From: Rhizobacter sp. AJA081-3
GTDB taxonomy: Bacteria > Pseudomonadota > Gammaproteobacteria > Burkholderiales > Burkholderiaceae_C
Direction of reading: 5' to 3'
NCBI RefSeq assembly: GCF_017795745.1
Contig: NZ_CP059067.1
Span: 2,542,001 to 2,606,000, forward strand
Length of the DNA stretch: 64,000 nucleotides
In this document: positions 16,680-26,859 of the stretch, piece by piece
Layout of the letters: each line of letters starts with the position of its first letter
Numbering within the stretch: the first letter of the stretch is position 1
Made by a program: the position numbers and the translations under genes
The notes under the pieces: model-generated
Database searches by the model: none
Seen by the model: the letters and a program-made list of their open reading frames with translations, nothing else
What the model was told of the DNA's origin: nothing

Positions 16680-17878
16680 ACTGAAGTTCTTCGGCAAGCA
16701 CCGCGCGCCGGCCGCGCTCTAGTTCAGCGAGTGCTCTGCGTGCTTTGCAGCGGTTGCGGCCGGTCGCCTGCGGCCAGCGCACTCACAGTAGGCGCCATCA
16801 AGCCGACGTTCGGCTCAGCGGCCTGCGCTGGTCCGAGTGACAGCTATACGAAGTACTGCTGACGTACCCGGCACCTGCACTGGGCCAGCACCGCCGGCAC
16901 CCGGCCGGTGACTGCTGTTCACCTGGCCGAACTCACCCAACCGACCCATTGCAGACATCTGCCTAGACCAGTTGAACTGCCCGACAACTGTCACTCAACT
17001 CAAAGTACAGCGGGCCAGCCAGCGCAATTGATTCAGGCCCGCTGCAACGATGGGATGGAAACCGCTCTTGTCTTCGTTCGACAGGGCAATAAGTACCGAA
17101 GCAGCAAGGTTTACGAAAGAGGTGGATTGCGCACAGAAGACTCGCGCTCTCCTCGGTGTGCTCTAGAGGCAGGCGTCCATCGAACCGGCTGACGAGCATC
17201 TTCTTGCCGCTTCTCTCGCGCGTGCGAGTCCTCAAACTAGAGCGGCCCAGACCTGAGAACTTCGCTGTGATTGCGGCGGCCGCCATCGCAGAGGCCACCG
17301 CGCTTTGGGGCCTGGAGCTGGGGGAGTTGTCAGTACCTCGCGAGCTCGATCTCCCATGGGTTCTGTTCTTGACTGCGAGGCAACCGCGCGTGGCGACGGA
17401 AGGGGCAGTCGCGGCTTGGGCACGAGAGCTGACAAGCCCGCGAATGCGGGGTGTAAGGTCTTACAGATTGCTCCTGCTTGAGGTGATTCATAGCATCCGC
17501 GCACGAAGAACAAGCGGGCGGCCAAGCCGCTCAGCTCAATAGATGCGCCGAAGCCGGATGGGTTCCTGCGCAGCACATCGGGGGAGGTCCAGCTTGCTGC
17601 GTTTTCAGTCCCACGACGGCGTCAGGCTGTCGCCGCTAAAGCGCGCCCGCAGTCTTGGTACCGCCTCTCCGGTCTTCAAGAGCAGTGTCGCGGACGCCTC
17701 GGTCCAGCCGACCACCAACGCGATGGTTTCGCCCGATCCACTCCCGACAAGGACACTGAGAGCGACAGGCCAAAGCGCTGCGCACGTAAAGGCCCGGGGC
17801 CGCGCAACCGTGCGCCAACTCGCCGGAAGCGTCGATGCGCTTCATCGCACCTGGCTGCTCCCAAGGGGGGGGCCATTG
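16680..17878. other. About 1.2 kb without a recognisable gene
   Basis: Overlapping short frames exist on both strands (for example 17156-17542 plus and 16963-17298 minus), but none has motifs or sensible composition. It is probably degraded mobile-element DNA linking the IS91-like scar to the RHS block. The last part holds an AAGGGGGGGG run at 17862-17872 that acts as the ribosome binding site for the first RHS gene. Confidence 0.5.
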
Positions 17879-20470
17879 ATGCGAGCGCACAAGTACTTTC
17901 ACTACGGGCAGCGGGCCATTGTGGTTGCGCTGGCGACGCAGCTTGGCGGCTTCGGACCATCAGCCCACGCCCAATTGCAGGCACAGATCAAGGTTCAGCC
18001 CAAAGTGCTGTGGTCTGCGACCTACTCCGGCTATTTCACGGGCTACGAAACCAGCACCGCACTAAGGGCGGCAATCAATGCGGCACAGGAAGCTGCGCTC
18101 GCCCGTTGCATTGCCTATGAGCAGGCGACCCCGCCCTACTCCTGCGGCAAGCTGGTGATCACAAGCGTGATTCCCGACGTGGGCTGGCCATCGACTCCGC
18201 CCCTGAAGTACAACGGCGTCGAGACCTATTGGTACGCCCAAGGTGACAGCTACTATCACCAGGTCATGTACCCGGAGTGGACGCTCTATACCGGGTCGAC
18301 TCCTGCCGTGCCCATCGGCTTCACGCGCAGCCTCGAGTGCCCCAAGACAGACGGGTTCGGCCCGGCCGTCACAAGTCTTGGCAACAGGGAATACAAGCTC
18401 GAGTGCATCAAGTACGAGACGCCACCGCAGCAATGCACGCCGGGTGCGAAGGGTAAGGCTGCAGGGTCAGGCGCTGGGGGCGGCGTCGGCAATCCGATCT
18501 CGGTGATCGGTGGCCGCAAGACCGAGTACCACGTGGACTACGTGGGTGGCGGTGGATTGCTAAGACTCGAACGCCGCTTCCGGGGTCAATACCAGGGCTG
18601 GGCGTTGCCGGGCCAGCCTGAACTGATCGATCCGAACTCCAGTGCCCCCTTCAGCGTTCAGGAGCCGCGCGAGTTCACCACCATCGATGCTGCAACAGGC
18701 GCTCAGGTTACCTATGTGAAGGTACTGGATTTTCCAGTGATCAGCAGTTCAACCACAGGAGAAGTCCAGCGCATCAATGCAGACGGTTCGACCGTGCCGT
18801 ATCGGACTGACGCGAACAACACGTTTCCGGTTGGAACGGATGGGGACAGCCTGCAGAAGGTCGACCCACCAACTGTGCAGGGTGCGACTTGGCGCTGGCG
18901 ACGCGCGAGCGATGAGACCGACGAGTACGGGCCGGATGGTAAGCCTCGACGCATGTATTGGCCGGACGGCAAGTCACTTGTCTATGCCTATAACGGAACG
19001 AATCTGGCGAGCATCACCGACAACTTCGGCCGCCAGATCACGACCACGGTTGATCCAGAAAATCGACTGACTCGGTTCTGGCTGCCGGATGGCACCAGCA
19101 TCGCCTATGACTACACCGGTGACTTGCTCACCCGCGCGACTTTCGCGGATGGCGCGTCGAAGGCGTTCATCTACGCCGAGCCCGCCAATACGGCGAACGC
19201 TTGGCTCCGTGCCCCGCTCACTGGCACGGTCGATGAGAACGGTCTTCGCATTGGTACCTACAAGTACGACAGCTCCGGCCGCGCGTTCTCGAGCGAGGGG
19301 GCCAACGGGGTAGGCAAGTTCGTTCTGAAGGACTGGGGAACCAACATCGAGGTCACGCCACCGGTCGGCGATCCCTACCGCGTCTTCTATGGCGATGCCA
19401 ACGGGGCCAAGGTTGTACTTTCTCGGTCGCAGCCTGCGGGAGCTGGCTGTACCGCTAGCAGCAGTTCCCTGGCATACGACGCTAGCGGCAATGTGACCAA
19501 TGTTCTGGACTTCTCTTCCCGAAGAACGTGCTACGCCTATGACCTGACTCGCAATATCGAGACAGTGCGAGTCGAGGGAACCGGAGGGGTGGGCTGCACT
19601 GGTCTGACCGCGGCCGGATCCACCCTCCCCGCGGGCAGTCGCAAGGTCAATACGCAGTGGCATCCGGATTGGCGCATGGAGAGCAAGGTTGCCGAACCTG
19701 GCCGAATGACGACATACGTCTACAACGGTCAGCCAGACCCGTTCAACGCCAACGCAATTGCAGGCTGTGCCCCGGTCACGGCGCTGCTGCCCGACGGCAA
19801 GCCCATCGCCGTGCTGTGCCGCCAAGTCGAGCAGGCCACAACGGACGCCAACGGCAGTCTAGGCTTCAGCGCAGCGCTGCAGGCCGGCGTGGCCAATCGC
19901 GAGCAGAAGTGGACCTATAACCAGTACGGCCAGGTTCTCACCCATGACGGCCCACGCACCGATGTGGTCGACATCACCACCTACGCCTACTACACGGACA
20001 CCGCCTTCACCGGCTCAGGGTCGGCTGCAGTGGGCCACACGATCGGTGATCTGCAGAGCGTGACCAACGCCGCCGGCAAGGTCACGCAGTACACAAAGTA
20101 CGACAAACACGGCCAGCTGCTCGAGAGCGTCGATCCCAACGGCGTGGTCAGTAGCTTCAGCTATGACCTGCGACAGCGGTTGCTGAGCAGCACCACGGGT
20201 GGCCAGACCACCACCTACACCTACGACCCGGCCGGCCAGCTCAAGCGCATCACGCGGCCCGACGCCAGCTACGTCGGCTATGAGTATGACTCTGCGCACC
20301 GGCAAACAGCGGTGTTTGACAACCTCGGTAACCGCATCGAGTACACGCTGGACAACGCGGGCAACCGCACAGCGGAGAACGTCAAGGACACCAGTGGCGC
20401 GCTCAGGCGCCAGCTGGCAAGAAGCATCGACGCGCTCGGGCGTGTTCAACAGACAAGGGGAAGAGAGTGA
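17879..20470 (+). CDS. Secreted RHS-repeat protein 1, without RHS core
   Basis: 863 residues from ATG 17879, chosen because a G-rich Shine-Dalgarno sequence precedes it and a signal peptide follows (QRAIVVALATQLGGFGPSAHAQ). The frame is open 112 codons upstream, but that part is Arg-rich and unlike protein. Residues about 50-180 are unique. A DUF6531-like segment (GNPISVIGGRKTEYHVDYVGG) leads into RHS/YD repeats such as YGPDGKPRRMYWPDGK, YDLRQRLLSSTTGGQ and YTYDPAGQLKRITRPDASYVGYEYD. It ends IDALGRVQQTRGRE without the DPIGL-containing core that normally closes an RHS shell. The stop overlaps the start of RHS protein 2 (TGATG). Probably periplasmic or exported; function inferred only. Confidence 0.82.
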   Translation: MRAHKYFHYGQRAIVVALATQLGGFGPSAHAQLQAQIKVQPKVLWSATYSGYFTGYETSTALRAAINAAQEAALARCIAYEQATPPYSCGKLVITSVIPDVGWPSTPPLKYNGVETYWYAQGDSYYHQVMYPEWTLYTGSTPAVPIGFTRSLECPKTDGFGPAVTSLGNREYKLECIKYETPPQQCTPGAKGKAAGSGAGGGVGNPISVIGGRKTEYHVDYVGGGGLLRLERRFRGQYQGWALPGQPELIDPNSSAPFSVQEPREFTTIDAATGAQVTYVKVLDFPVISSSTTGEVQRINADGSTVPYRTDANNTFPVGTDGDSLQKVDPPTVQGATWRWRRASDETDEYGPDGKPRRMYWPDGKSLVYAYNGTNLASITDNFGRQITTTVDPENRLTRFWLPDGTSIAYDYTGDLLTRATFADGASKAFIYAEPANTANAWLRAPLTGTVDENGLRIGTYKYDSSGRAFSSEGANGVGKFVLKDWGTNIEVTPPVGDPYRVFYGDANGAKVVLSRSQPAGAGCTASSSSLAYDASGNVTNVLDFSSRRTCYAYDLTRNIETVRVEGTGGVGCTGLTAAGSTLPAGSRKVNTQWHPDWRMESKVAEPGRMTTYVYNGQPDPFNANAIAGCAPVTALLPDGKPIAVLCRQVEQATTDANGSLGFSAALQAGVANREQKWTYNQYGQVLTHDGPRTDVVDITTYAYYTDTAFTGSGSAAVGHTIGDLQSVTNAAGKVTQYTKYDKHGQLLESVDPNGVVSSFSYDLRQRLLSSTTGGQTTTYTYDPAGQLKRITRPDASYVGYEYDSAHRQTAVFDNLGNRIEYTLDNAGNRTAENVKDTSGALRRQLARSIDALGRVQQTRGRE
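19655..20466 (+). repeat. Direct repeat, copy 1 (3' end of RHS gene 1)
   Basis: About 0.8 kb encoding QWHPDW...GRVQQ is closely repeated at 22253-23061, 2.6 kb downstream and in the same orientation. The copies share 73 identical consecutive bases (20117-20189 and 22714-22786). Divergence elsewhere is mostly synonymous or conservative, suggesting duplication with gene conversion. Confidence 0.85.
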
Positions 20471-23067
20471 TGGGCACACAAGACAGTGAATCGTCCGACG
20501 AGAGTCGTTGTGTCGCGTTCCAAGACGACATGCCCAGTTCTTTGGAACAAGAGCTGCAACTGAGGCACTGGGTGCTATCGGGCTCGCGACATGTCTTGAA
20601 GTTGTTGGCGGCGCTACTGATGCTGCCACAAGCGCCGACAGCCTACGCTCAGATGAGTCAGTATTGCGGCGACCAGAACCCAACAGGTGCGTATGAGTGC
20701 ACCTACCGGCCACATAAGGTTGACGATTGGTCTTACTGGATCGCTGGACCAATCAAATCCACCGGCTACCTTCTCACTGAAGACGGCCCGAAGGCCCGGT
20801 ACGCCGCGATCCTTGCAGAGGCTTGCCCTTCCTGCTGCAACCCAGGCACTCTGATCGGCGAGACCGGGTGGAATGACAACACAGGATCGGCACCAGCGTG
20901 GTCGCCGGACATAGTCGGACACTCAGTCAAAACTCTGACCTATGTCGTCGTCCCTCGAATCTCTCCATCCGAATGTGGAACGCCAACCAATCGCGAAGTA
21001 ACCCTGGGTCGGACTCGCGGTGCTCAGTGCGAATGGGCGCAATGGATTCGAGACGAGGGCAGTGGCCAGAGCTATTGTCGGAGACCTCGCCGTGCGCAAC
21101 CAGAGATGTGTGTCGGCCATCCCATTTCTCTGCCTTCGCAAAGCAAGGTGTTCCGGGAGGTTGACTATCGTGGGCCGGGCGACGGTGGGCTCAAGTTCAT
21201 TCGCGACTATCGCAGTGATGGCTTCAGCTACCCTGCGACCTTTTCGGCAAATCTCTGGGCGGGTCTGGGCAACACTTGGACGCACAACTATGCCGGGTTT
21301 GCGTTGCCCGGACAAAACTCCGTCTGGGTGTCCTGGGGGCAGTCTTCTCCGGATCACTTCTACACACCGAGTGGATCCACGTTTCCACGGGTGTTGCTCC
21401 CTTTGCGGCCTGGGCAGAAGAATCGTCTCGTTGAGCCAAGCCCCGGGCGCTACGTCTATTTCACGACAAGCAATGAGGCTGTGGTCTACCAGGGGGGGCT
21501 CCCCATTGGTTCGTATCGCCCCAATGGCCAGGGCGTGGAGCTTGGCTATGTAGTGCCCAGGCTGAGCACTGCTCGGGACACGTTCGGCAGAACGCTGGCA
21601 TTCAACTACGACGCCATAGCGCATCTTGAGTCGATCACAGACCCCGCGGGCCAGGCGATAACTTACGCATATAGAGCACCGCCACTGGACCCTGAAGGAG
21701 GAGGCGCCAACAACGTCGCCTATACAACTCTCGCCCGTGTCACCTATCAAGACCTGCAGTCCAAGCAGTACACAACTCCAAACTGGGTCTTCAATGATCC
21801 GAATCCCGTACCGAAGATGTCCGCGACTCGAATCGCTGGAATCGTCGATGAACTTGGCGCGACTTTCGAGACCGTTACCTACGACACATACGGGCAGGTC
21901 ACTCGGACGGAGCTTGCAGGGGGAGTCAGTGCCTTCGACGTCACGTCCGGCGTGTTGGATCCCCTAGGCACGCGCAGGACATACCAATTCGATACCGCGG
22001 CCGCCGCTTTCAGCTATGCCTCACAGCCTGCCGGCAGCGGCTGCCCTTCGGCTTATAGCAGCAGCACATTTGATACGAATGGCAATCTGACGAGTTCAAC
22101 AGATTTCAGAGGCAGCCTGACCTGCTACACAAACGACAGCGCACGCAATATCGAGAGTTCGCGCGTCGAGGGGCTGGGCACCTATGCTGCCTGCAACACC
22201 TACACCCCACCGTTGGCAGCATTGCCCGCTGGCTCGCGCAAGCTGAGTACCCAGTGGCATCCCGACTGGCGCCTCGCGAGCAAGATCGCGGAGCCCAACC
22301 GCGTCACGACCTACGTCTACAACGGCCAGCCCGACCCATTCAACGCCAACGCGACCGCCAGCTGTGCTCCCGCAACGGCCCAGCTGCCCGATGGCAAGCC
22401 CATTGCCGTCTTGTGCCGCCAGGTCGAGCAGGCGACGACCGATGCGAACGGCAGCCAGGGCTTCAGTGCTGCGCTGCAGGCTGGCGTGGCGAACCGCGAG
22501 CAGAAGTGGACATACAACCAGTACGGTCAGGTACTCACCCACGACGGCCCTCGCACCGATGTGGTTGATGTCACCACCTACGCGTATTACAACGACACGA
22601 GCTTTGCAGGCGTCGGCTCGGCCGCGGTGGGTCACACCATCGGTGACCTGCAGAGCGTGACCAACGCCGCCGGCAAGGTCACCCAGTACACCAAGTACGA
22701 CAAACACGGCAAGCTGCTCGAGAGCGTCGATCCCAACGGCGTGGTCAGTAGCTTCAGCTATGACCTGCGACAGCGGTTGCTGAGCATCACCACGGGCGGC
22801 CAGATCACCAGCTACACCTACGACGCAGCGGGACAGCTCAAGCGCATCACGCGTCCTGATGCCAGCTACATCGGCTACGACTACGACCCGGCGCACCGTC
22901 AGACCGCGGTGTTCGACAACCTCGGGAACCGAATCGAGTACACGCTGGACAGCGCGGGCAATCGTACGGCCGAGACCGTCAAGGACACCAGCGGTGCGCT
23001 CAGGCGCCTGCTCGCCAGAAGCGTCGACGCCCTCGGGCGAGTACAACAAGTCACCGGCAGGGAGTAA
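20470..23067 (+). CDS. Secreted RHS-repeat protein 2, without RHS core
   Basis: 865 residues from ATG 20470; GTG 20467 is possible. It has an N-terminal extension and then a hydrophobic stretch ending AYAQ, read as a signal peptide (HVLKLLAALLMLPQAPTAYAQ). A unique Cys-containing region (CCNPGTLIGETGWND, then QSYCRRPRRAQPEMC) precedes a DUF6531-like start (VGHPISLPSQSKVFREVDYRG). RHS/YD repeats follow to the end at VDALGRVQQVTGRE. Its last 270 residues are nearly the same as those of RHS protein 1, while the N-terminal halves are unrelated. Like protein 1 it lacks the core. It is coupled to the upstream gene and lies five bases before RHS protein 3. Confidence 0.82.
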   Translation: MGTQDSESSDESRCVAFQDDMPSSLEQELQLRHWVLSGSRHVLKLLAALLMLPQAPTAYAQMSQYCGDQNPTGAYECTYRPHKVDDWSYWIAGPIKSTGYLLTEDGPKARYAAILAEACPSCCNPGTLIGETGWNDNTGSAPAWSPDIVGHSVKTLTYVVVPRISPSECGTPTNREVTLGRTRGAQCEWAQWIRDEGSGQSYCRRPRRAQPEMCVGHPISLPSQSKVFREVDYRGPGDGGLKFIRDYRSDGFSYPATFSANLWAGLGNTWTHNYAGFALPGQNSVWVSWGQSSPDHFYTPSGSTFPRVLLPLRPGQKNRLVEPSPGRYVYFTTSNEAVVYQGGLPIGSYRPNGQGVELGYVVPRLSTARDTFGRTLAFNYDAIAHLESITDPAGQAITYAYRAPPLDPEGGGANNVAYTTLARVTYQDLQSKQYTTPNWVFNDPNPVPKMSATRIAGIVDELGATFETVTYDTYGQVTRTELAGGVSAFDVTSGVLDPLGTRRTYQFDTAAAAFSYASQPAGSGCPSAYSSSTFDTNGNLTSSTDFRGSLTCYTNDSARNIESSRVEGLGTYAACNTYTPPLAALPAGSRKLSTQWHPDWRLASKIAEPNRVTTYVYNGQPDPFNANATASCAPATAQLPDGKPIAVLCRQVEQATTDANGSQGFSAALQAGVANREQKWTYNQYGQVLTHDGPRTDVVDVTTYAYYNDTSFAGVGSAAVGHTIGDLQSVTNAAGKVTQYTKYDKHGKLLESVDPNGVVSSFSYDLRQRLLSITTGGQITSYTYDAAGQLKRITRPDASYIGYDYDPAHRQTAVFDNLGNRIEYTLDSAGNRTAETVKDTSGALRRLLARSVDALGRVQQVTGRE
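22253..23061 (+). repeat. Direct repeat, copy 2 (3' end of RHS gene 2)
   Basis: Partner of 19655-20466. It encodes the same run of YD repeats up to the shared ending ALGRVQQ. Homologous recombination between the copies would delete one 2.6 kb unit and leave a single chimeric RHS gene with N-terminus 1 and tail 2. Confidence 0.85.
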
Positions 23068-23072
23068 GCGCA

Positions 23073-26000
23073 ATGGTCCCACTTTGCTTCGAAAGACCCC
23101 GAGCAGGGGCCGATACGGCAATCTGCAACGCAGCGCCCAAGCGTGTGCCGGCCATCGCGCGGGCGGCAGGGCGATGCCGGCGCTGGGCGGCCCTACTAAT
23201 CGCGGGCGCCTCTCTCTTTGCCAGCAATACCGCGCTCGCGCAATCAGTGGCAAACGTCGCTATGCAGCTGCCAGCCCCGTTTGCTGCATACACGTATCAG
23301 TACATCACCTTCACGGCCAGCGTCAGCGGGACCGTCGGTACGCCTACGGGCACGGTGACTTTCATGGGGGGAAATGGCGGGGGGGCCATCGTCAGTGCTC
23401 CGCTCGTCAACGGCGTTGCCACGACCTCCGGATACATCCAGTACGCAGGCTCGTACGACATCTACGCCAACTACAGTGGTGATTCCAACTACGGATCTGC
23501 AACTTCGATTGGCAGCCCCGGTGGGGTGCGTAACGTATCGATCACTGCACAGACCCAGACCACAACCACGCTGGGGCTGAGCGCGAGTACCGTAGCCGCT
23601 GGACAGAACGTCACGCTGACCGCCCACGTGGAGCCGAGCGCCAACCCAGGGAACGGGAGTACGACCTTCGTCACCTTCTACGATGGTTCAGTTGCACTTG
23701 GCGTCGCCGCGATTGGTGACTATGTGTCGCGGAATGCGAGTCTCACCACCAGTCTTCCAACAGTGGGGACCCGTGCATTCACAGCGGTGTATGGCGGCGC
23801 CATTCCGTTGACTGCCAGCACCTCGAGCGTGGCCAATCTCGTGGTCACTCAGGCTGCGACGACCACCACGGTGTCGGCCAGTCCCAGCACGGCATACCAG
23901 AATCAGAACGTCACCTTGACGGCGTCCGTGACTGGCGCGAACCCCACGGGAAGCGTCACGTTCACTGATGGCGCAGCGACGCTGGGCACAGCTGCGCTGA
24001 CCGGTGGTCAGGCCACCTTGGTGACCAGCTTCGCAGCGGCGGGCAGCCATTCCGTTGCCGCGACTTTCTCTGGCGACACCAACAACTTGCCGGGTTCATC
24101 AGCACCCGTCACACAAACTGTCCAGGCCACGGCCGTGACTTCGACGGCGTTGAGCGCCTCTCCTGCTTCCATCACGGTCGGACAGCAGGTCATGCTGACT
24201 GCCACAGTGGCTGGCGGGGCGAGCGCCACGGGGACAGTGACGTTTCGCGACGGTTCGGTCGTCCTGGGCACTGTCCCACTGACAGCAGGTACAGCGAGTC
24301 TTCCTACGACCGTATCTGCTGCCGGCAGCCATCCATTGATCGCAAGCTACAGCGGGGATGTTGCAAACGGCGCCAGCACTTCGGCTACAAACAACTTCAA
24401 TGTGGCCAAGATGGCCACGTCGACCACCCTGAACGTTTCGCCCGATCCCTTGTTTCAGGGGCAGTTGGCAACGCTCCGGGCAAACGTTGCAGGATTTGGC
24501 CCGAGCGGGACGGTCACGTTCTTCGACGGCGCGACAACGTTGGGAACCGCGTCTATCGCCAACGGACTGGCGGCAATCACCACGACCTTCAACCAGATCA
24601 GCCACAGTCTCTCGGCAAGCTACACGGGCGATGCCAACAATCTGGCCAGTGCGTCTGCAGTCACGGCTTCACAGACCTATGCCGCGCCGGCGCTGTCCGC
24701 TGCGCCGGTCGTCAACTATGAGTACGACGCCACCGGCAATCCGACCAAGACCATCCAGGCTCCAGGTGTGGCCGGCTTCAACTTCGCCACGACCAACACC
24801 TTCGACTCGCTCAGCCGTCTGAAAGACAGCACCGACGCCAAGACCGGCAAGACCCAGTTCGGCTACAACGGCCGCGAGGATCTGACGCAGGTCACTGACC
24901 CGCGCAACCTGGTCACGCAGTACCCGCGCAACGGTCTGGGTGACGCCACCAGCCTGGTCAGCCCCGACACCGGCACCGCCAATCACACCTACGACGCTGC
25001 CGGCAACCTCAAGACCCGCACCGATAGCCGCGGCGTGCTGGCCACCTACACCTACGATGCGCTGAACCGACTGACCAAGATCGTCTACAGCCAGACCGGC
25101 CAGACCAGCCTGACCTACACCTGGACCTACGACCAGACCGGCACCGGCTACGCCAACGGCGTGGGGCGGCTCACGTCCACCAACACGCCCACGAGTTCCA
25201 GCCAATACACCTATGACGCGCAAGGCAGGCTGCTCACCGACATCCAGCGCATCAAGGCAGCCACCGGCGCCAACAGCGCGCAGATCGCCAAGACCGTCAC
25301 CTACACCTACGACACGGCCGGCAATGTCACGAGCATCCTGTACCCCAGCGGCCGCAAGCTGACCGTCGGCTACACAGCCGGTCAGCCCACCTCGCTGGCG
25401 CTGGCCAAGAACACCAGCACCGCAGCCGTCAACCTCATCACCCAGATCCAGTGGGAGCCCTTTGGCGGCCCACGCAGCTGGCTGTGGCAGATGGCCAGCG
25501 GCACGAAGCTGCATGCGTGGCTGTACGACACCTCTGGCCGCCTGGTGCGCCAGAACCTGGGCAACAACCTACGTGACCTGAGCTACGACGCGGCCGACCG
25601 CATCACCGGCTACGCGCACTACGACGCCACCAGCGGAGCCGCGCAGACCAGCCTGAACCAGACCTTCAGCTACGACGAGCTCGGCCGCATCACCGGCGTG
25701 GTCACGCCCACGGCGAGCTGGACCATCGGCTACGACGCCAACGGCAACCGCACCAGCGTCACGCTCAACGGCACGGCCAGCACCTACACCACGGCCACCA
25801 CCAGCAACCGGCTGAACAGCATCACCAACCCAGCGCGCAGCCTGGGCTACGACGCCGCTGGCAACACCACCAGCGACAGCTACACCGCCACCTACAACCT
25901 GGCAGGTCGCATGGCCACGCTGACCAAGGCCGCCGTGACCACCACCTACGCGGTGGACGGCATGGGCAAGCGAGTGCGCAAGTTCGACGGCAGCGGCGCG

Positions 26001-26825
26001 GCCAGCACGGTGCTGTTTGTGTACGACCAGCAGGGACAGCTGCTGGGCGAGTACAACAGCGCCGGCACGGCCAGCCGCGAGTACGTCTGGCTGGGCAATA
26101 CGCCGGTGGCGGTGTTCACGCCGGATCCGGCGAACTCGGCCAATCCGCCGCTGGTGTACTACATCCACACGGATCACCTGGGAACACCGCGCATCGTGGT
26201 GGACAAGAGTGGCAACCAGCGGTGGAACTGGCTGGCTGAGCCCTTCGGGACGACGGCGCCGAACAACAACCCGAGTGCGCTCGGGGCGTTCACCTTCAAC
26301 CTGAGGTTCCCGGGGCAGTATGCGGACCAGGAGAGCGGGCTCTTCTACAACTACTTCCGGGATTACGATGCGTCGGCGGGGCGGTACGTCCAATCAGATC
26401 CCATCGGGCTGGCGGGGGGGATCAACACGTACAGCTATGCGCTGAATCAGCCGACGCTCCACACCGACCCAGATGGTCGTCAAGTAGTGGTCGTTACGAC
26501 TACTCAGTCAGGCCCCCGATACGACCCGCGCAGCGACACTCTCGTTCCCCCAACGGCTCCGACTCCCAGCTTCACTCCTGCCCCAGCATCTCCGAGTGCG
26601 ATGTGTCAAGCGTTCCCGCTGATGTGCGCAGCGACTATCGCCACCCAAATCTGTCGAGAGTCGAACGAAACCGATCGCTGCAGGCAACGGCTGTCGGAAT
26701 GTCGCCAAGTGTGTCAAGGAAAATGGGAGCGCGGTGATCCGCCGTTCTCAGGCAGTGACACCGCCGGCCGTATGAGACGGTGCATAAGAGACTGCATGGA
26801 AGCAGGCGGATGTTTCAACTACTAG
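23073..26825 (+). CDS. Secreted Ig-like/RHS protein 3 with RHS core and Cys-rich C-terminal tail
   Basis: 1250 residues; ATG 23073 follows GGGAG. A late signal peptide is seen (RRWAALLIAGASLFASNTALAQ), so a downstream start such as GTG near 23142 is possible. Residues about 60-540 are five bacterial Ig-like repeats, each with a G(T/S)VTFxDGxxxLGT-type hairpin and ending in (A)xYxGD. RHS/YD repeats follow from YEYDATGNPTKT. The family core is present: YYIHTDHLGTPRIVVDKSG, RFPGQYADQESGLFYNYFRDYDASAGRYVQSDPIGLAGGINTYSYALNQP. After DPDGR comes a variable tail of about 115 residues with nine Cys, the place where polymorphic RHS proteins carry their effector domain. No known toxin motif was recognised. 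Confidence 0.85.
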   Translation: MVPLCFERPRAGADTAICNAAPKRVPAIARAAGRCRRWAALLIAGASLFASNTALAQSVANVAMQLPAPFAAYTYQYITFTASVSGTVGTPTGTVTFMGGNGGGAIVSAPLVNGVATTSGYIQYAGSYDIYANYSGDSNYGSATSIGSPGGVRNVSITAQTQTTTTLGLSASTVAAGQNVTLTAHVEPSANPGNGSTTFVTFYDGSVALGVAAIGDYVSRNASLTTSLPTVGTRAFTAVYGGAIPLTASTSSVANLVVTQAATTTTVSASPSTAYQNQNVTLTASVTGANPTGSVTFTDGAATLGTAALTGGQATLVTSFAAAGSHSVAATFSGDTNNLPGSSAPVTQTVQATAVTSTALSASPASITVGQQVMLTATVAGGASATGTVTFRDGSVVLGTVPLTAGTASLPTTVSAAGSHPLIASYSGDVANGASTSATNNFNVAKMATSTTLNVSPDPLFQGQLATLRANVAGFGPSGTVTFFDGATTLGTASIANGLAAITTTFNQISHSLSASYTGDANNLASASAVTASQTYAAPALSAAPVVNYEYDATGNPTKTIQAPGVAGFNFATTNTFDSLSRLKDSTDAKTGKTQFGYNGREDLTQVTDPRNLVTQYPRNGLGDATSLVSPDTGTANHTYDAAGNLKTRTDSRGVLATYTYDALNRLTKIVYSQTGQTSLTYTWTYDQTGTGYANGVGRLTSTNTPTSSSQYTYDAQGRLLTDIQRIKAATGANSAQIAKTVTYTYDTAGNVTSILYPSGRKLTVGYTAGQPTSLALAKNTSTAAVNLITQIQWEPFGGPRSWLWQMASGTKLHAWLYDTSGRLVRQNLGNNLRDLSYDAADRITGYAHYDATSGAAQTSLNQTFSYDELGRITGVVTPTASWTIGYDANGNRTSVTLNGTASTYTTATTSNRLNSITNPARSLGYDAAGNTTSDSYTATYNLAGRMATLTKAAVTTTYAVDGMGKRVRKFDGSGAASTVLFVYDQQGQLLGEYNSAGTASREYVWLGNTPVAVFTPDPANSANPPLVYYIHTDHLGTPRIVVDKSGNQRWNWLAEPFGTTAPNNNPSALGAFTFNLRFPGQYADQESGLFYNYFRDYDASAGRYVQSDPIGLAGGINTYSYALNQPTLHTDPDGRQVVVVTTTQSGPRYDPRSDTLVPPTAPTPSFTPAPASPSAMCQAFPLMCAATIATQICRESNETDRCRQRLSECRQVCQGKWERGDPPFSGSDTAGRMRRCIRDCMEAGGCFNY

Positions 26826-26859
26826 CCCAGATAATTTGGGGCTCCCATAGGAGTGCGCA

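Noticed and set aside
17156-17542. 128-residue plus-strand ORF upstream of the RHS genes
   Set aside because: No recognisable domain, no clear ribosome binding site, and overlapped by equally long frames on the other strand.
17879-26825. Type VI-associated RHS effector
   Set aside because: All three proteins have Sec-type signal peptides, and no PAAR domain, VgrG or Tss gene is present.
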